From the NCBI GenBank assembly GCA_039908105.1, contig JAMOBI010000027.1:7566-71565 (forward strand): DNA of 64,000 nt, given 5' to 3'. Both the position numbers and the translations under genes were made by a program. Position 1 is the first letter of the stretch; each line of letters opens with the position of its first letter. The notes beneath the pieces were generated by a model that made no database searches, had not been told where the DNA came from, and saw nothing but the letters and a program-made list of their open reading frames with translations. Below are positions 1-9,220 of the stretch, one piece after another. Origin of the DNA: Magnetaquiglobus sp039908105. GTDB taxonomy: Bacteria > Pseudomonadota > Magnetococcia > Magnetococcales > Magnetaquicoccaceae.

Positions 1-710
1 GCAGTACTCGCTGCACCCGTGTACATGTTCGTGCCCTGACTCTCACGCCGGATGGCGCGGAGGGGACGCACGACATGCGATTCAAGGTTTAACGTACCGG
101 CACTCGCGACTGACGTTGGTTCATACCAGTCCGGGTTTGCCTTCCATGCGCGAAGAGTGTTCAGGGCATCGATTCCGGATTCGCCGCCCCAGCCACGTTC
201 GTGGCGCGAAACATCCGCCTTTACGAACCCGGAGTGCCTAACCAGCGTGACTGCCCGATTGATAAACCGAAAAGCGAACTCCTCTGGACGTGGCACCCGC
301 CCGAGATCAATCTCGCCACCAGCGACTGAGCACAACCCGGGGTCAGGAATACCGAGCAAGCGGCAGTAGCTGTTCAGGTACTGATGATAAATGTAGATCG
401 GGCACTTGGGGGGAGAGAGCTGAATGCAAAGAACAGTTACACCTGAATCTCTAAGCAAGACGGCGAATTCTTCGCCGGTGTCGCTCATCTCAACGTTGAA
501 AAGGAGGGCACCTGTAACGCTCTCCATGCGCGACGTGCGGAAGGCGCCTGCAAATCGTGTTCGCGGTGAGTCCGAATAGACAAGCCACTGTCCACAGACC
601 TGGTCCACAGAACTGGCCTGCACGACCACAAACTCTTGGCCGGCGGACACCCTATGCAACTTGTTGTTTGGCGCTCGGAGGAGCAGATCGTGCGACGCGG
701 CGGCAGTCAT
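1..710 (-). CDS. Hypothetical protein, partial (runs off left edge)
   Basis: An open frame of about 236 codons begins at ATG 710-708 and is still open at base 1, so it has no stop in the window. Its ATG overlaps the TGA of the upstream AAA+ gene as ATGA, so the two are almost certainly co-transcribed and translationally coupled. The visible part starts MTAAASHDLLLRAPNNKLHR and shows no signal peptide, membrane segment or motif that I recognise. By analogy with McrB-McrC type pairs, where an ATPase gene is followed by a nuclease gene, the missing C-terminus could carry a PD-(D/E)XK nuclease. That is inference from context only; nothing visible in the sequence shows it. Confidence 0.6.
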   Translation of the reverse strand, partial: MTAAASHDLLLRAPNNKLHRVSAGQEFVVVQASSVDQVCGQWLVYSDSPRTRFAGAFRTSRMESVTGALLFNVEMSDTGEEFAVLLRDSGVTVLCIQLSPPKCPIYIYHQYLNSYCRLLGIPDPGLCSVAGGEIDLGRVPRPEEFAFRFINRAVTLVRHSGFVKADVSRHERGWGGESGIDALNTLRAWKANPDWYEPTSVASAGTLNLESHVVRPLRAIRRESQGTNMYTGAAST

Positions 711-2479
711 AGCACAGGATCAACCTCGAAGCGTCCATCCATTTGCTGAGAACCTACTATGGCACGCAGTATTGCGTTGTTCAGCTGGCTAAATCCTCTC
801 TCATTGGCGAGTTCAGCTACGCGCTCCACCCCGCCCACATCACCGGCAATGAGGCCAACGAGCGTCTGCGCCAGCGCGGCATCAAGAGGCGCGTCCTGCC
901 TAAGAGCCTTGTGCGATGACGCGCGCAGCAAGATTGATTCAACAAGTCCGACTGTCATGGAAACCTGTGGTAGCCCTCGGACAGCTTCCAAAACGACACG
1001 GAGGTCCTCAATGCGATCAGCGCTCGTCTTGAGATCACCCAGAAACCCAAGAGCCGGCTCGCTTCGCTCTACATCCGCAACCTTTGACGCCCGTTCAAGG
1101 AGATCAAGGCACGTTGCACGAAACCGTGCCGAGTTGCTAACGACCTCGTCCATGGGGTCGGGTGGTAACACGACCGACAGGCGACGCTTGAACGGGCGTG
1201 ACTGCTCTTTCCTACCAATATCCATCGCTGGCGAGTTACCCGCAAAAATTCGCCAAACCTTTGACGGAAGTACGTACTGATCTTTTCCTAAAGTGATGAC
1301 TCCGCCTGGCTTCCGAGCCTGCATGCGGTCAAGTCCCGCTTGCACTGGCGCCAGAAGCCCCTCAATGTCAACCCGGTTTGCTTCGTCAAAAAATACGAGA
1401 TGCGGGGCTGGTGATGGCACCTCTTCCTCCTGATCTTCGGAGGTCTCCGAGTTCTCGCTGATGTCCGCAGAACTCTCGTGATCTGGGACGTAAGCAACCA
1501 TTACGTCCCTAACAAATGGACCTTTTATCCAGTTTCCATCGAGCCCCTGGAAGCCAAAAATGTCGGAACTTGTCGACACCGGTGTGAGCGGGAACTCCGA
1601 GAACTTCAGATTGTTCTCGGTGCCGTAAGCTTCACGGAGCGCCGGGAGTATCGCGTCAGTGACAAGGGTAGTTTTCCCTGTGCCCGGAGCACCAAGTAGA
1701 AAGACAGCCTGATCCTGCATAAGCCCCGCTGCGATACCCGCAACCATGGAACTCGTGCGACCTTGCCAATTAAGCTGCTTAAGCTTGTCCTCTAGGACGA
1801 CGCGGAAGCGATTCCAGAACTCAGAGTCCATTGCACCGCTACCGTATTCGCTCGGCAGACAAAGCTGCCTCATGTCGACGTTCTCGCTATCGGGCGCGAG
1901 TTCGACCGGATCAGAACGTCCGCTACAGGTAAACACCTTATCAAACGGCGGTTCGTCGACCGCGAACGCAGCCGTAAACTTTTTCCAGAGGTCACCGATC
2001 GTTGCCCCTGCCGGGACGCTATTCCAGTAGTGAAGCAGCACAAGTGGGCGAAGGTCGACCGGCCCATGCGCGACTAAGTACTTCAGAATCATCGATTCGG
2101 AGTTTTCCTTTAGCTTGTATTTGCCTTCGGAGATGCGAACAAGAAATCCCGTTGGATTTGCAAAAGTATCCTTAATAATTCTTTGATGTGTCTTCCCGTA
2201 GTTATCGGTAGGCTTCTTGATAGCGAACGGGAAATCCTTAACGCCCGATGGACCATGACAAAAATGAAGGTAGTATTTGCGTGACGCATCCTGGATGCCG
2301 ATCTGATCGAGGTTGAATAGAGCGTCGTAAGCGTTGCGGACTGACTCTACGTTACCCAGTACGGCACCGTTCGGGCCAGGCTTCTGCTTGCTAAAAACCA
2401 ATAACAGCGGAGTGTTGGGATGCCATGCGTTGATGGTGAACACCGATTCAACAAGGATATCCCTACGTACCTGTCCCAT
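707..2479 (-). CDS. McrB/MoxR-like AAA+ ATPase
   Basis: The 590-residue protein has a C-terminal AAA+ module. Walker A GAPGTGKTT lies near residues 263-271, Walker B FFDEANR near 363, and a sensor-like stretch (FAGNSPAMD) with a following RPFKRR segment near 413-428. The order and spacing match AAA_5/McrB-type ATPases. The N-terminal 240 residues have no domain I recognise and may be a DNA- or target-recognition region. The next gene overlaps by 4 bp. Such ATPases paired with a second large gene are typical of McrBC-like restriction or related defence modules, and the surrounding mobile DNA fits this. The defence role is inference; the ATPase assignment is firm. Confidence 0.75.
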   Translation of the reverse strand: MGQVRRDILVESVFTINAWHPNTPLLLVFSKQKPGPNGAVLGNVESVRNAYDALFNLDQIGIQDASRKYYLHFCHGPSGVKDFPFAIKKPTDNYGKTHQRIIKDTFANPTGFLVRISEGKYKLKENSESMILKYLVAHGPVDLRPLVLLHYWNSVPAGATIGDLWKKFTAAFAVDEPPFDKVFTCSGRSDPVELAPDSENVDMRQLCLPSEYGSGAMDSEFWNRFRVVLEDKLKQLNWQGRTSSMVAGIAAGLMQDQAVFLLGAPGTGKTTLVTDAILPALREAYGTENNLKFSEFPLTPVSTSSDIFGFQGLDGNWIKGPFVRDVMVAYVPDHESSADISENSETSEDQEEEVPSPAPHLVFFDEANRVDIEGLLAPVQAGLDRMQARKPGGVITLGKDQYVLPSKVWRIFAGNSPAMDIGRKEQSRPFKRRLSVVLPPDPMDEVVSNSARFRATCLDLLERASKVADVERSEPALGFLGDLKTSADRIEDLRVVLEAVRGLPQVSMTVGLVESILLRASSHKALRQDAPLDAALAQTLVGLIAGDVGGVERVAELANERGFSQLNNAILRAIVGSQQMDGRFEVDPVL

Positions 2480-2809
2480 GCCAAATACCTCTAAAATACA
2501 GTCAAATTGATGACTTCAGCTCACAGGTTGCCCCAGATTTCGCCATTGGCCCCCTTTCTGGCCTCTCAGGCAAATAACCAGTTTCTAGATGGCGATCTGC
2601 TTTGTCAATGGCGAAGTACTCATGACTTTCCCCAAAATTCAGGTAGCACATGGCGTAACCCATGATGGGGCATAGGAATCTGACGTTCAGGAAGTGAAAC
2701 GGGATTTTTTGGGGAGACTTTTTGCACAGGTGAGGGGTCTCTGCGGTGAGGTAGAATTCCGGTTGCGAAGCCAGGAATACCAACCCCATCCGCAGGAGGC
2801 CCCACCCCC
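2480..2809. other. Intergenic region upstream of the AAA+ operon
   Basis: No convincing gene is seen here. It should hold the promoter of the minus-strand AAA+ operon and the 5' flank of the broken transposase. The string GGGGAGACTTT occurs at about 2711 and again at about 2855, inside the transposase start region, which may be residue of insertion-sequence DNA. Confidence 0.35.
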
Positions 2810-3303
2810 ATGATAGCGCAGACTGCCAGCAAATTCCGCTCCCATTTGGATCATTTTTCGGGGAGACTTTCCGCCGGATTGGGCAAAGTAGCGCGGCGTT
2901 TCGTGGGGGAGGCGATGTATGGGTGGCTGCTCGTGGCAGCGTCCGTCTGACCGAAATCGGTTGGGCTCTGGAGGAAGCGATTCCTCTGGACAAGACGGAG
3001 ACGCGTCTGTCGCGCAATTTGGCTCACGAGGAGCTCGGTCAGCACGTTGGTGCTGCCGTGCTGAAAGAAGGTGCAGAGCGGATCAAGGACCGCACATTGC
3101 TGATTCTGGACCCATCTGATCTGACCAAGGCGTATGCCAGGAAGATGGAGTATCTGGCCAAGGTTCGAGACGGGAGCGCAGGAAAGATTACGTCCGGCTA
3201 TTGGCTGTGCCATGTGGTTGGGGTGGAGAACAACGATAACGCCATCATCCCGTTGCACGCCCACCTGTATTCTCAGGATGCCCCCATTGCCGCGCTGGGG
3301 TAA
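2810..3303 (+). pseudogene. IS4-like DDE transposase remnant, frameshifted and truncated
   Basis: Frame 2 from ATG 2810 encodes MIAQTASKFRSHLDHFSGRL and continues to ARRFVGEAMYG. The reading frame then changes at about 2915-2925 and continues as ARGSVRLTEIGWALEE up to a stop at 3301-3303. The second part contains LLILDPSDLTKAYARKMEYL and a YWLCHVVGVE stretch, the first catalytic-Asp strand region of IS4-type DDE transposases that I recall as about 400 residues long. The remaining catalytic Asp and Glu are absent, so the gene is both frameshifted and 3'-truncated. No terminal inverted repeats could be paired with it. Confidence 0.65.
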
Positions 3304-4003
3304 GGCAGGGCCATGGCTTGGCTCAAGTGAAGATTGGCCCGGTCCAGTGCGGCCAGATCGGATGGTGATGGAGGGGTGGTCATCGTCTGCTCCTGTTGTT
3401 CATCCTGCAAAGCCCATTGGGCGGGGCCGGTCCGGTTTGGCCTCGCACTCCTGGCGCAAAGCCGTCAGCAACCCCGTTTGGCCGGAAGCTTCCCCAGCAC
3501 TCGCAACCGACGCACCACCACCGCGAAATCGCCGCGTGAGCACAATGGGCGACGTTTGATTGCTGCCCTTTGACTCAGAGCAGGATATGCCTCTGATCTG
3601 CATGTGAGTAATTTTTTACTAACACATGTTAACTTTGATCGCCCATAAATCCGTCCGCTCGCCCACCCCCTGCATGTGGTGCAGGGTGGCCTTTCCTGCT
3701 CACGGAAAGCCATTCCATTTAATTTCAATAATATGATCGCTATATCAGTAGCTGACATACCCCCAAGGGGCAAGAGAGTATCACGGAACGCAAGCGCGTG
3801 CCTATCCAATACAAACCCTATCGGTTGCTCCTCCTGCATGAGTCACGGCCTGCCCTACGGGGTGCATTGAGAGTGCGTGTCAGGATCAGCCCGGTCAGAC
3901 AACCTGTGCGCCCATGCAACAGAACCTGTAGCACTGGCGCACACTCGTGCAATCTCCTTATTCTATAGATATTTTCTGGTTTCCAAGTGCCATCTCCAAT
4001 GGT
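3304..4003. other. Intergenic, apparently degenerate DNA
   Basis: Only overlapping short frames without recognisable motifs are present. A short hairpin occurs at about 3663-3692 (CCACCCCCTGCA against TGCAGGGTGG). The segment lies between a transposase remnant and a minus-strand gene and is probably debris of mobile DNA. Confidence 0.3.
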
Positions 4004-4801
4004 TCAACCATTCTGACCGCAGCGAATCTCACGAAGCACCCGTCCCACGAGCGTTTCGGATGCTGGTTGCTTTTGGAAAGTGGTCAACCAGGCTGAAATC
4101 AGCTTTGCGAATTCAATCGGGTTGTAGCCGTCCGGATCGGCGGTGATCAGTACCCGAACATTTTTGGACCAGGCGGTCTCGATGCTCAACTCGTACCAGG
4201 GGAGGCTCTTGGAGGCAACCTTTTGATAATGCGTGGCGGGTTGGATCGTAGTGGTTGATTTTGAGACCGGAATTGAAGGAAAGCCCAACTCCTTGAACAG
4301 GTCATAGGCAAAAATCACGATCGCCTCGGGTTTGAGAATCGCCGCCTCCCGCCAAATCACCCTCTGAGCCATGAAGCATTTTTGAATCATCCGCTCGCTT
4401 GCCCACGCCGCCCCACCTCTGATCTTGCTTCCGCCAGTTTTGCCACCCCCTCTCATGGCACATTTGGTCAAATCGCTCATGCTGATGTACTGGTAGCCGT
4501 CCTTCCCGTAGAGCGGGGTGGTGATCAATTTCAGCAAGTGGAGATATGATTCATCGGGGTTCCCCCAACCCTTCCTGACCCAGTCCGATGGGTCCCGGAA
4601 TTTGTCCGCTGTGATCGTCCCCGTATCCGGCGGATGACCTGCCCGGATGAAGAGGATCCGGTCTCGGTCATCAAAGTGATCACCCACGAACGGGAGGAGC
4701 GGCTCCTTCTGATCGGCATCACATGATTGGCACTCCCGGTTCACGGGAAGCTTCAAGGTATGTTTAAATAAATATATGATTTTCTTGACATAATCGTTCA
4801 C
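4004..4801 (-). CDS. Hypothetical protein, distant uracil-DNA-glycosylase-like features
   Basis: This 265-residue frame starts at GTG 4801 with an AGGGGTG ribosome-binding site about five bases upstream. An early CQSC pair is followed by ILFIRAGHPPDTG and, near the middle, by KPEAIVIFAYDLFKEL. In family 4/5 uracil-DNA glycosylases a Cys pair, a GExPG-type strand and a strand of the form P-x-hydrophobic-G occur in this order. Here the key glycine and acidic residues of motif I are replaced, so the resemblance is weak. There is no signal peptide or membrane segment. I treat it as an unidentified gene, probably cargo of the mobile region. Confidence 0.45.
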   Translation of the reverse strand: MNDYVKKIIYLFKHTLKLPVNRECQSCDADQKEPLLPFVGDHFDDRDRILFIRAGHPPDTGTITADKFRDPSDWVRKGWGNPDESYLHLLKLITTPLYGKDGYQYISMSDLTKCAMRGGGKTGGSKIRGGAAWASERMIQKCFMAQRVIWREAAILKPEAIVIFAYDLFKELGFPSIPVSKSTTTIQPATHYQKVASKSLPWYELSIETAWSKNVRVLITADPDGYNPIEFAKLISAWLTTFQKQPASETLVGRVLREIRCGQNG

Positions 4802-5027
4802 ATTGCACCCCTATATGGAAAAACGGATGATTAAAAACAAATACTTCACTGATAAAGATCTTCAGAAGCCACGATTACCGCCTCTCCGAACACCTTGAAC
4901 GGCTCAATCTTTGAAGAGGGGGACATCTTTTCAAAAATCAACTACTTATGTTACAATTGCAGTCGGTAGGATGGATCGTTTTGGGTGTGTGGTCGGACTA
5001 TGCGAGAAAATGTTGAGGGAGGCTCTG

Positions 5028-5717
5028 ATGAATGCGAACAGTGCTGGGGCTGTGGCAATTGGGTACACCCGAGTGTCCACAACGGATCAGGCAATGGAAG
5101 GAGTGTCCTTAGAGGCACAGGAGGCCAAAATCAGATCGTGGTGTGATCTGAACGGATACACTCTGGTCGGGATCTATGTCGATGCTGGGATCAGTGGGAA
5201 GCGAACCGACAACCGACCGGAACTTCAAAGGGCACTGACAGCATGCTCCAAGCACGGTGCACTCGTCGTATACTCGCTGTCCAGACTGGCGCGCTCCACC
5301 CGCGATACCTTGGACATTGCCGACCGCCTCCAGCGAAAGGGGATTGATTTGGTCTCCCTGTCCGAAAAGATCGACACGACGAGCGCCAGTGGAAAGATGG
5401 TCTTCAGGCTCTTGGCTGTCCTGGCCGAGTTCGAGCGGGACCAGATTTCAGAGCGCACTTCTGCAGCACTACAACACAAGCGGGCAAAGGGAGAGCTGGT
5501 CGGTGCAGTGCCCCATGGGAGCAGCCTTGCCGCCAATGGCATCACTCTGACGCCAAATGCCGCTGAGCAGGAAGCGATGGCGCTAGCCAAGCAGCTCCGT
5601 GGCGAGGGTTACACACTCCAAAAAATCTGTGATCACCTGACTGCCTCAGGTTTCCAGCCACGTGGCCAACGTTGGCACCCGAAATCGATCAGCAACATCC
5701 TTACGAAAATACTATAA
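5028..5717 (+). CDS. Serine recombinase (resolvase/invertase family)
   Basis: The chosen start (ATG 5028) follows a GGGAGG site and gives 229 residues; the frame extends 39 codons upstream without a better start. The N-terminal catalytic domain has GYTRVSTTDQ, with the nucleophilic Ser in RVST, then YVDAGISGKR, VVYSLSRLARS with the conserved Arg residues, and LAEFERDQISERTSAAL of the long E helix. A C-terminal HTH-like segment (GYTLQKICDHL, then PKSISNIL) would bind DNA. Size and order match the small resolvase/invertase subfamily. It could act in resolution or inversion for the left mobile region; no paired res site was located. Confidence 0.9.
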   Translation: MNANSAGAVAIGYTRVSTTDQAMEGVSLEAQEAKIRSWCDLNGYTLVGIYVDAGISGKRTDNRPELQRALTACSKHGALVVYSLSRLARSTRDTLDIADRLQRKGIDLVSLSEKIDTTSASGKMVFRLLAVLAEFERDQISERTSAALQHKRAKGELVGAVPHGSSLAANGITLTPNAAEQEAMALAKQLRGEGYTLQKICDHLTASGFQPRGQRWHPKSISNILTKIL

Positions 5718-6624
5718 CTGTTCAGTTTTGTTTGTTCACAAAAATATATATAACTCTGTTGTATTTTCATCTTTAATACGTTCAAAATGAAGCAATATAA
5801 CGTTATTTTGCAAACTCGAATAGTGTTACAATAAGTGACCAAAACCTCCCCGCTACTGTATTGCATCCAACCCATCCCCTTTAGTAACGTCCCAACAAGC
5901 TTCAGAGCTGCTGCTCCAACTGCCTAGACCATGCCCCCAACCGGCTACGTCTGGTTAAGGCGGAGATCTTCACCTTTCCTCTGGCTTACATAGCTGGCGA
6001 CTGACCGGAAACGCATGTCGCCGATGTACGTCAACACCGTGGCGGTGCGCTCATGCTCGCCACGGTAAGGGAAGAGGTGTGTCTGATGATTTTGCCAACG
6101 ACGACAGTCGAAACTACTCCCCCTATTGCATCCCGCCCCATCAACGGTGGCCACAGTCCCATAGTGGCGGCTGTCCAGTCGGGCGCTCTCCTACCTTCTA
6201 ATTCTCTGGGCCATCATTGCCTGCTGGATCGAATTCCGTTCGACGCACGGGCATTTCAGCACCGCAGAATCACGATCCCCAATAAACCACCCGGTCTGCA
6301 TGCGGCCCCCCCGCATCTCACTGGTTTCCAGTGGCCGTGCATCCGCGCCCCTCCTGACCCGCACGCCAATTGCGCTGCGTAAGTTAGGTTGACCCGATAA
6401 CCGTGGTCATCCAGGCTGCGTGAAGCACCGGCAAAGTTAGCCATGAGGCTAGGATTACATTGGCGATCGGACCAGTTTGCATTCAATAATAACTTCCGTG
6501 TTTGCAATAGCCATGTGCCGATGTCTTTGCTCTGAAAAATACGAGCATGCGCACCATTTTAGTCTTTTGTTGGCAGTAATCATACGGTGTTACCAATAAA
6601 ATAAATTTATAAGGAGTGGTTGAA
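5718..6624. other. Intergenic region between recombinase and Rep-like gene
   Basis: The first 120 bases are AT-rich. From about 5969 to 6080 lies a folded segment, described separately, that has a partner at 8451-8560. No open frame here has support from motifs or codon character. The last 60 bases hold an AT-rich stretch and an AAGGAG site (6611-6616) serving the Rep-like gene. Confidence 0.35.
5969..6080 (+). other. Folded segment, copy 1 (partner at 8451)
   Basis: The segment opens TTCACCTTTCCTCT, GGCTTACAT and CTGGCGAC. It contains a perfect 8-bp hairpin, CCGTGGCG (6037-6044) with CGCCACGG (6058-6065), and closes with GGAAGAGGTG, which can pair with the opening CACCTTTCC if one bulge is allowed. 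The same ordered pieces occur at 8451-8560. It may be a structured RNA leader or a replication or transfer origin element; I know no family that it matches. Confidence 0.35.
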
Positions 6625-7629
6625 ATGATTACAAGAAATAGATTCCGCGATGGGCCGAATTCCGAGGCAATGCCAAGAAATCTGCCAAAGGCGTTGGTCT
6701 GGCTCATGCTGATGATCAGGATGATAGTCAATTACGTTGATCTGGTGCGGATCACCATCCCATACTCACCAGATTTTCGCATCCGTTCCCCCAGCATGGC
6801 CGAGCTGAGTGCTATGCTCAAGCAGGTGGGGATCCCTGGCCACAGGTACGATCTCTATCCGGGAAAATTTGAAAAGGATGAGTCTCGCTTCTCGTGGATA
6901 ACGAAGGATGGAAGGCTGTGCTATATAGACATGTATTGCGCTATCGTTATTCTTCAACCAACCGCATGGGAGCTGCGTGAACTACACAAAATCCTAGGCA
7001 AATTCGAGCACGGGATTTCAAGGGTCGAAGTTGCGCAAGATTTCCTGTTTGAGAAGCAGTCGCTCGCGGATGAGTTCAAGGCGGTTTACATGTCCCACCT
7101 TGCCCTACCGTACGCATCGCGCAAACGGAGTGGCACTATAGACGCCATGGATTATTTTGGTAATGAGCCGACTGAAGGAGTCAAGAGACCTCGGAACCAG
7201 GGGGCAGTCTATGCCGACAAACCAGCACGCCTCATACCCCCTGAGCATCCAGAGCTGATCTACTGCTGCCACCAAGAACACAAATGGAACGGTGCCTCGG
7301 TAGTCAAATCCCATGGAGTCTATTCGTTGGAAGACTTGGCAAACTTTAATCCGCCCCCATTCTTGGAGGAAAGGTTTCAGCTATTCGACATCACGCGAGA
7401 CACCATTCCTGACCACATCAGGAAGAATCGCCCTCACCAATACGCTGCCTTCATGGTGCGACACGAGGCGCTTGTCGGCACCGAGATCGTGGGTGGACGA
7501 ATCGTGAAGCTCCAGAATTACCTCCACGAGGTCGGCCTGATCATGAAGGCCCTGGGCATCCCAAAATCGGCGCTTCAGTACATCAAACGCCGCCATAGGA
7601 TCGATGTGCATTTTTTGTACACAGAGTGA
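6625..7629 (+). CDS. Replication-initiator-like protein
   Basis: AAGGAG at 6611-6616 favours ATG 6625 (334 residues) over the in-frame GTG at 6616. HGISRVEVAQDFLFE resembles the strand bearing an acidic pair in Rep_trans-type rolling-circle initiators. Further on, SHGVYSLEDLANFNPPPF resembles the linker with L-x-D-L-x-F-(N/D)-P found in plasmid and filamentous-phage initiators. The catalytic tyrosine cannot be assigned with certainty. A strong GC hairpin follows 20 bp after the stop. It probably initiates replication of the element in the left part of the window; this is a family-level guess. Confidence 0.45.
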   Translation: MITRNRFRDGPNSEAMPRNLPKALVWLMLMIRMIVNYVDLVRITIPYSPDFRIRSPSMAELSAMLKQVGIPGHRYDLYPGKFEKDESRFSWITKDGRLCYIDMYCAIVILQPTAWELRELHKILGKFEHGISRVEVAQDFLFEKQSLADEFKAVYMSHLALPYASRKRSGTIDAMDYFGNEPTEGVKRPRNQGAVYADKPARLIPPEHPELIYCCHQEHKWNGASVVKSHGVYSLEDLANFNPPPFLEERFQLFDITRDTIPDHIRKNRPHQYAAFMVRHEALVGTEIVGGRIVKLQNYLHEVGLIMKALGIPKSALQYIKRRHRIDVHFLYTE

Positions 7630-7649
7630 CTCCCTAAGGGTATAAGCTT

Positions 7650-7679
7650 AGTCGGGGGGGCGTTGGGTGCCCCCCGACT
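7650..7679 (+). terminator. GC-rich hairpin after Rep-like gene
   Basis: AGTCGGGGGG (7650-7659) pairs with CCCCCCGACT (7670-7679) around a 10-base loop, 20 bp after the stop. The bases that follow are pyrimidine-rich but not a clean T-run, so intrinsic termination is likely but not certain. Confidence 0.6.
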
Positions 7680-8080
7680 TCCATCCTTCCATTTACCGAC
7701 TTCACTCTGCTCCCCAGATCCTCCCACGTCCCGGTACACTGTTTCTCCAGAATCCAGCGCATGCAGGCCCGTGAATGGCCTGCAGCGCGCATCCCCCACA
7801 CCTCAAGGTCGGGGCGCTCCACTTTACCAGTTTACCAAATCCGTCATCTCGGTATTCACCTCTCTTCACCTCCCCGCCTTACACTAAACTTACCTGTTGG
7901 GTTATACTTTACATACTATTGACATAGAGGCTGGCCGCATATGATTTATTTTAATTGCCTACTTATTATTATGCTCATGACAACGCAATTTGTGATTTTT
8001 ATTATTTGAACTAAGCATGTCATTGAACACCATACGACATGACAGATATTTACTTGAATTTTGTTTAGTATTAATTATTA

Positions 8081-8232
8081 AAACTTTGTATTATGGTCAC
8101 CGACAATGAGCAATCCAGTATCTTTTTGGTATGCAATTAGGCGCAGCTAATTAACTATTATAATACAAAATCTTTACAATTTACCAATTTAAATTATATA
8201 AAGTAAGTGAAACTCTGTATCATGGTCACCGA
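8081..8232. repeat. Pair of iteron-like direct repeats
   Basis: AAACTTTGTATTATGGTCAC (8081-8100) recurs as AAACTCTGTATCATGGTCAC (8210-8229), both followed by CGA. The two differ at two positions and are 129 bp apart in AT-rich DNA. Each contains the near-palindrome GGTCACC. They could be binding sites for the Rep-like protein or another regulator. Confidence 0.45.
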
Positions 8233-8450
8233 AATCAAAGACCACACACTGCTGATGCGGGATCAATCTTATCTGAATAAGGTTTGTCAGTAGGGTTGAG
8301 TGACGAGATACGCAAATTCCAAGACTAGCTTTCGTTAATATAATTGGTAGTCACAGAAAAAATGGTTAGCATACTTGCATTCGCATGAACAATCGGTTAT
8401 AGTGGTGACTGCTTTGAGCTGAATTCAATCCCCTCCGACTGACGGGGTAA

Positions 8451-8560
8451 TTCACCTTTGCTCTCGGCTACATCAAACTGGCGACCACTCCCGGTCGTTG
8501 ATGTATTGCCTTGCCATGGCGGCTTGAATCCGCCGTGGCTCAGAGACAAAGGTGAACCCT
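8451..8560 (+). other. Folded segment, copy 2 (partner at 5969)
   Basis: TTCACCTTTG (8451-8460) is perfectly complementary to CAAAGGTGAA (8547-8556). Inside lie CGACC/GGTCG (8482-8497) and GCCATGGCGG/CCGCCGTGGC (8513-8539, one G-T wobble). The right arm AAAGGTGA is placed like a ribosome-binding site five bases before ATG 8561, so pairing would hide it. The sequence and layout resemble the segment at 5969-6080. Confidence 0.4.
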
Positions 8561-9067
8561 ATGACTGCTACGCTTCAAAACTGCCTGTCCGCTTCTCGGC
8601 TACGACTCGTCCCACCTCCCTGCAGGAAGGATTACCACCTGCTATGGAAGATGGCCAACTCGGCCAAACTCTTTTCAAGTCCCGTTGTTTCAAATCACCC
8701 CCACAGCTCAGATGGGCTTCCCTCTGCACCGGGAAACCATTTTGTTGCGTCGGAGCCTTGTGTATGGCCCCAAGTACGTGGGCGTCACCAAACCTGCTTT
8801 TTGACCACCACGGAAGTCAAAGTGACCATATGCCACTTGTTGACATCACCCCTCCTTGGGTGGTGGGTGAAATTGGTGGACTCAAATGATGACAACGTTC
8901 AAAACAGGCACGGAGACGAAGGTGACCGAGATGACTCATTAGGCACGCCCAGAGGAGGTGGCACATCATCCCCCCCAAGGATTCCAAAATCTCTGGAAAT
9001 CGGGGCGTCAGGGAGCTTCTTTGTGGGGCTTCGGAGCGCGTGGGGTATGGGGTCGGCACACCTATAG
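8561..9067 (+). CDS. Doubtful small protein downstream of folded leader
   Basis: ATG 8561 lies five bases after AAAGGTGA and opens a 168-codon frame beginning MTATLQNCLSASRLRLVPPP. The composition (rich in Pro, Ser, Cys, His) is not that of a typical folded protein and no family is recognised. An overlapping frame is equally long. I list it only because of the ribosome-binding site inside the folded leader. Confidence 0.15.
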   Translation: MTATLQNCLSASRLRLVPPPCRKDYHLLWKMANSAKLFSSPVVSNHPHSSDGLPSAPGNHFVASEPCVWPQVRGRHQTCFLTTTEVKVTICHLLTSPLLGWWVKLVDSNDDNVQNRHGDEGDRDDSLGTPRGGGTSSPPRIPKSLEIGASGSFFVGLRSAWGMGSAHL

Positions 9068-9190
9068 CCGACACCCCACCAAAACGCAAGGGAAATACCT
9101 TCCGTGACCAGGACGACACATCGGAAGATGTCAACATTAATCATTGAATGCAGTGGAGGTGCAACATGATCAAGACACAGGTTTAGGCGC

Positions 9191-9220
9191 GACCCGGCAG
9201 GCAGTAGGGCCTGCCGGGTC
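9191..9220. terminator. Perfect 12-bp hairpin
   Basis: GACCCGGCAGGC (9191-9202) pairs exactly with GCCTGCCGGGTC (9209-9220) around a 6-base loop. No T-run follows. It separates the non-coding block from the HTH/integrase pair and could be a terminator or a protein-binding palindrome. Confidence 0.5.

Noticed and set aside
2502..3017. Minus-strand 171-codon frame upstream of the AAA+ gene
   Set aside because: It overlaps the transposase remnant, which has recognisable family sequence on the plus strand.
3465..3839. Minus-strand 124-codon frame
   Set aside because: No ribosome-binding site or family resemblance; it lies in apparently degenerate DNA.
5945..6154. Minus-strand 69-codon frame over the first folded segment
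   Set aside because: No motif was found, and the hairpin conservation with 8451-8560 explains the sequence better than coding.
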